Shown piece after piece: positions 61,182 to 64,000 of a stretch of DNA of 64,000 nt. The stretch comes from Vibrio gigantis (GTDB lineage Bacteria > Pseudomonadota > Gammaproteobacteria > Enterobacterales > Vibrionaceae). Each line of letters opens with the position of its first letter. Within the stretch, counting starts at the first letter, position 1. A program made the translations under genes and the position numbers. Location: NCBI RefSeq assembly GCF_024347515.1, contig NZ_AP025492.1, positions 620,001 to 684,000 on the forward strand, written 5' to 3'. Below the pieces are notes generated by a model. The model worked only from the letters and a program-made list of their open reading frames with translations. It ran no database searches and had not been told where the DNA came from.

Positions 61182-61362
61182 ATGGTTTTTCCCACAAGAT
61201 GTTAAAGAACAATTTAAAGCGGCGGCGAGTATACCAAAGTTTTACCAAAAGGGAAGTGGTTATTTTTTGAACTCTTGGTTTCACATTACGAGAAGGGTCT
61301 GACCATTTTACTTTGCTATGTGTTAATATCTCGCGATTATTTTTAAAGTGGTGTCATATAGC

Positions 61363-62091
61363 ATGTTAGACAATGTAAAAGTCGTTCTGGTTGGTACGTC
61401 TCATTCAGGGAATATCGGATCAGCAGCTCGCGCAATGAAAGTGATGGGTTTGAGTCAATTAGTTCTTGTAGACCCTCAATGTGAAGTTGACGAGCAGACC
61501 TTAGCACTGGCTGCAGGTGCAGGTGATATCGCAGAAAACGCGACCATAGTTTCTACACTAGATGAAGCAGTAAAAGACTGTGGTTTAGTGGTGGGCTCGA
61601 GTGCACGTTCACGCACGCTTGAATGGCCAATGCTTGAGCCTCGCGAGTGTGGCCAAAAATTCGCAATTGAAGGTCAGAAGCACCCTGTCGCATTAGTGTT
61701 CGGCCGTGAACGTACTGGTTTGACTAATGACGAACTTCAGAAGTGCCACTTCCATGTATGTATCCCAGCTAACCCTGAATACAGCTCGCTAAACCTAGCA
61801 ATGGCAGTGCAGACTCTGAGCTATGAAGTACGTGTAGCCCACCTTGATATGGTTGCTAGCCAATACAAGCCACAGCAACAAGATGAATACCCTCGCCACG
61901 AAGAACTAGAAATGTTCTATGAGCACCTTGAAAAAGTGATCATTGATACCCAATTTATCTCTAAGGATAAGCCGGGTCAGGTGATGAATAAGCTACGTCG
62001 TCTGTTCAGTCGAGCTCGTCCTGAATTGCAAGAGATTAACACTCTACGCGGTATTTTAACTTCGATTGAGAAGAGTAAAAATAGTAAGTAA
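61363..62091 (+). CDS. trmJ: tRNA (cytidine/uridine-32 2'-O) methyltransferase TrmJ
   Basis: 242 residues, SPOUT family. The start [17 protein letters not shown] matches E. coli TrmJ; a GTG five codons earlier is less likely. The C-terminal knot motifs are [19 protein letters not shown] and [21 protein letters not shown]. It is followed by iscR after 117 bp, and the two are separated by IscR sites rather than forming one operon. Confidence 0.95.
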   Translation: MLDNVKVVLVGTSHSGNIGSAARAMKVMGLSQLVLVDPQCEVDEQTLALAAGAGDIAENATIVSTLDEAVKDCGLVVGSSARSRTLEWPMLEPRECGQKFAIEGQKHPVALVFGRERTGLTNDELQKCHFHVCIPANPEYSSLNLAMAVQTLSYEVRVAHLDMVASQYKPQQQDEYPRHEELEMFYEHLEKVIIDTQFISKDKPGQVMNKLRRLFSRARPELQEINTLRGILTSIEKSKNSK

Positions 62092-62115
62092 AAACCACTC
62101 TAACCGTAAGGATGA

Positions 62116-62140
62116 ATACTTGACTAAAATAGTCAGGTAA
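62116..62140 (+). promoter_or_regulatory. IscR type 1 site 1
   Basis: A 25-bp palindromic element ATACTTGACTAAAATAGTCA and five more bases, a close match to the E. coli type 1 IscR consensus (ATASYYGACTRWWWYAGTCR...). Confidence 0.85.
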
Positions 62141-62141
62141 A

Positions 62142-62166
62142 ATACTTGACCAATTTAGTCGGGTAT
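62142..62166 (+). promoter_or_regulatory. IscR type 1 site 2
   Basis: ATACTTGACCAATTTAGTCG with GGTAT, a second close match in the same orientation, 26 bp from the first. It lies 42 bp upstream of the iscR start and probably covers the promoter -35 (TTGACC). Confidence 0.85.
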
Positions 62167-62208
62167 GGGAAGATTCCAACCACATAAACAATGTGGATAC
62201 GGTGTGAT

Positions 62209-62730
62209 ATGAAACTTACATCTAAAGGAAGATATGCGGTAACAGCTATGCTAGATGTAGCACTGCATTCGCAAAAAAGCCCAGTTCCTCTGGCTGATAT
62301 TTCAGAGCGACAGGGCATCTCGTTATCTTACTTAGAACAATTATTTTCTAAGTTACGTAAAGCTGGCTTAGTTGCTAGTGTTCGCGGCCCTGGCGGTGGT
62401 TATCGTTTAGGAGCTGAAGCGAGCGATATTGCTGTCGGGACTGTAATCGCTGCAGTCGACGAATCAGTCGATGCAACTAAGTGTCACGGTCGAGCAGATT
62501 GCCAAGGTGGCAGTCGCTGTTTAACTCACACCCTTTGGCGTGATTTAAGCTCCCGAATCAGCAGCTTCTTAAACGACATTACGCTCGGTGAGCTGATGAA
62601 AGATAACGAAGTTTTAGAGATTTCTGATCGTCAAGATATTGATCTTGCGGTTAATAATAGTTTTGCACAAAAAAATACGAGCACTACAACGATTAGTGCA
62701 GCACCTCACGGTGTTAATGCCCGCTCATAG
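62209..62730 (+). CDS. iscR: Iron-sulfur cluster regulator IscR
   Basis: 173 residues from [10 protein letters not shown]; an upstream start would run into the IscR sites. The Rrf2 winged helix occupies about 1-65. The 2Fe-2S ligands C92, C98 and C104 ([16 protein letters not shown]) and His107 match E. coli. Apo and cluster-bound forms regulate isc and suf genes. It is followed by iscS after 27 bp; the rest of the isc operon lies beyond the window. Confidence 0.96.
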   Translation: MKLTSKGRYAVTAMLDVALHSQKSPVPLADISERQGISLSYLEQLFSKLRKAGLVASVRGPGGGYRLGAEASDIAVGTVIAAVDESVDATKCHGRADCQGGSRCLTHTLWRDLSSRISSFLNDITLGELMKDNEVLEISDRQDIDLAVNNSFAQKNTSTTTISAAPHGVNARS

Positions 62731-62757
62731 CGGTCAGTTTTTACATTGGAGTAGAAA

Positions 62758-63972
62758 ATGAAACTGCCTATTTACTTTGACTATTCAGCTACATGCCCAG
62801 TCGATCCACGAGTTGCTGAGAAAATGGTTCAGTGCATGACGATGGATGGTAACTTCGGTAACCCTGCATCTCGTTCGCACCGTTACGGCTGGCAGGCAGA
62901 AGAAGCAGTAGATAATGCTCGTGAGCAAATTGCTGATCTATTAAATGCAGACCCACGTGAAATTGTTTTCACTTCTGGTGCTACAGAGTCAGATAACCTT
63001 GCTATCAAAGGTGCCGCGCACTTTTACGAGAAGAAAGGTAAGCACGTAATCACGTGCAAAACAGAACATAAAGCGGTTCTTGATCCATGTCGTCAACTAG
63101 AGCGTGAAGGCTTTGAGGTAACTTACCTAGAGCCAGAAGCAAACGGCATTATCGATCTAGACAAGCTACAAGCTGCAATGCGTGAAGACACAGTGCTTGT
63201 TTCTATCATGCACGTAAACAACGAAATTGGTGTAATCCAAGATATCAATGCGATCGGCGAACTATGTCGTTCTCGCAAGATCATCTTCCACGTTGATGCG
63301 GCTCAGTCTGCGGGCAAAATCCCACTAGACGTAAAAGAGATTAAAGTTGATCTAATCTCACTTTCAGCCCACAAAATGTACGGTCCTAAAGGTATCGGTG
63401 CACTTTACGTTCGTCGTAAGCCACGTATCCGTCTAGAAGCGCAAATGCACGGCGGCGGTCATGAGCGTGGTTTCCGTTCTGGTACGCTTGCTACTCACCA
63501 AATCGTGGGTATGGGCGAAGCTTGTGCTATCGCTAAGCAAGACATGCAGAAAGATTTCGATCACGCATTAGCACTTCGTGAGCGCCTACTTAAAGGTGTT
63601 CAGGACCTAGAAGCAGTAACAGTAAACGGTGACTTAGACCAGCGTGTACCCCACAACCTAAACGTGAGCTTTGCTTTCGTTGAAGGTGAGTCTCTGCTTA
63701 TGTCTCTAAAAGACCTGGCAGTATCATCAGGTTCTGCATGTACATCAGCAAGCCTAGAGCCATCATACGTTCTACGTGCTCTTGGTCTGAACGATGAACT
63801 GGCACACAGCTCAGTACGTTTCTCATTCGGCCGTTTCACAACGGAAGAAGAAATCGACTACGCGATTGCACAAATTCGTGTAGCGGTAAACAAATTACGC
63901 GACATGTCTCCTCTATGGGATATGTATAAAGAAGGGATTGATTTGAACACTGTTGAGTGGGCTCATCACTAA
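62758..63972 (+). CDS. iscS: Cysteine desulfurase IscS
   Basis: 404 residues, identical in length to E. coli IscS. The PLP lysine K206 is in [10 protein letters not shown] and the persulfide Cys C328 in [14 protein letters not shown]. It supplies sulfur for Fe-S clusters and for tRNA thiolation. The 28 bases after it (AGAGGATT...) look like the start of the iscU upstream region. Confidence 0.97.
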   Translation: MKLPIYFDYSATCPVDPRVAEKMVQCMTMDGNFGNPASRSHRYGWQAEEAVDNAREQIADLLNADPREIVFTSGATESDNLAIKGAAHFYEKKGKHVITCKTEHKAVLDPCRQLEREGFEVTYLEPEANGIIDLDKLQAAMREDTVLVSIMHVNNEIGVIQDINAIGELCRSRKIIFHVDAAQSAGKIPLDVKEIKVDLISLSAHKMYGPKGIGALYVRRKPRIRLEAQMHGGGHERGFRSGTLATHQIVGMGEACAIAKQDMQKDFDHALALRERLLKGVQDLEAVTVNGDLDQRVPHNLNVSFAFVEGESLLMSLKDLAVSSGSACTSASLEPSYVLRALGLNDELAHSSVRFSFGRFTTEEEIDYAIAQIRVAVNKLRDMSPLWDMYKEGIDLNTVEWAHH

Positions 63973-64000
63973 TCTCACGGATATAGAGGATTCGAGGTAA

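Overview
This window is chromosomal DNA of a marine gamma-proteobacterium of the Vibrionaceae, most likely the Vibrio splendidus clade. The evidence is the 16S sequence, the gene order (nagZ-aroF-tyrA, pheA-raiA-bamD-rluD-pgeF-clpB-rrn, trhP-rdgC-phoBR, ppx-ppk-pst, queA-tgt-yajC-secDF-suhB-trmJ-iscRS) and the protein sequences. Almost all of it is conserved core genome. I see no prophage, integron, CRISPR array or defence island. The only mobile element is one IS3-family insertion.

Layout: 0-5 kb holds the end of anmK, nagZ, and the tyrosine-branch pair aroF-tyrA behind an apparent triple TyrR-box promoter. 4-10 kb holds an M23 peptidase, a PilZ protein, ettA, slt, trpR and yjjX. 10-13 kb is a GGDEF/EAL membrane protein. 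13-15 kb holds pheA with a complete phenylalanine attenuator (leader peptide pheL), then raiA. 15-19 kb holds an MltF-like lytic transglycosylase, bamD, rluD and pgeF. 19.6-22.2 kb is clpB with a sigma-32-like promoter. 22.2-28.1 kb is a complete rRNA operon: 16S, tRNA-Ala(GGC), 23S, 5S, tRNA-Asp, tRNA-Trp. 28-32.6 kb holds mepA, an unknown small gene, yfhL, trhP and rdgC. 32.7-45.3 kb is a phosphate block: phoB-phoR-pstS-like, the opposite-strand ppk-ppx pair, and pstC-pstA-pstB-phoU, in which both permeases carry large periplasmic insertions. 45.3-49 kb is more variable: a small outer-membrane barrel, a mini YadA-anchor protein with a proline-rich repeat stalk, a LysR regulator and cutC. 49-51.3 kb holds a 2-Cys peroxiredoxin divergent from oxyR, and a CBS protein. 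51.6-57.3 kb is the queuosine and Sec block. 57.4-60.3 kb is accessory: a LysR regulator, an unknown lipoprotein, and an IS3 element whose orfB is frameshifted. 60.4-64 kb holds suhB, trmJ, iscR (two tandem IscR sites) and iscS.

How the genes work together: aroF feeds chorismate into the two chorismate mutase fusions TyrA and PheA, which both make prephenate. Prephenate is also the cofactor source for the tRNA hydroxylase TrhP, encoded next to its likely ferredoxin partner. PhoB/PhoR, the Pst transporter, PhoU and Ppk/Ppx form one phosphate sensing, uptake and storage block, with a good Pho box before phoB and a poorer one before pstC. NagZ, AnmK, Slt, MltF-like, MepA, PgeF and the M23 protein all concern peptidoglycan turnover or recycling. 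RNA regulatory elements are well preserved and readable (pheL attenuator, rRNA boxA and processing stems, many intrinsic terminators).
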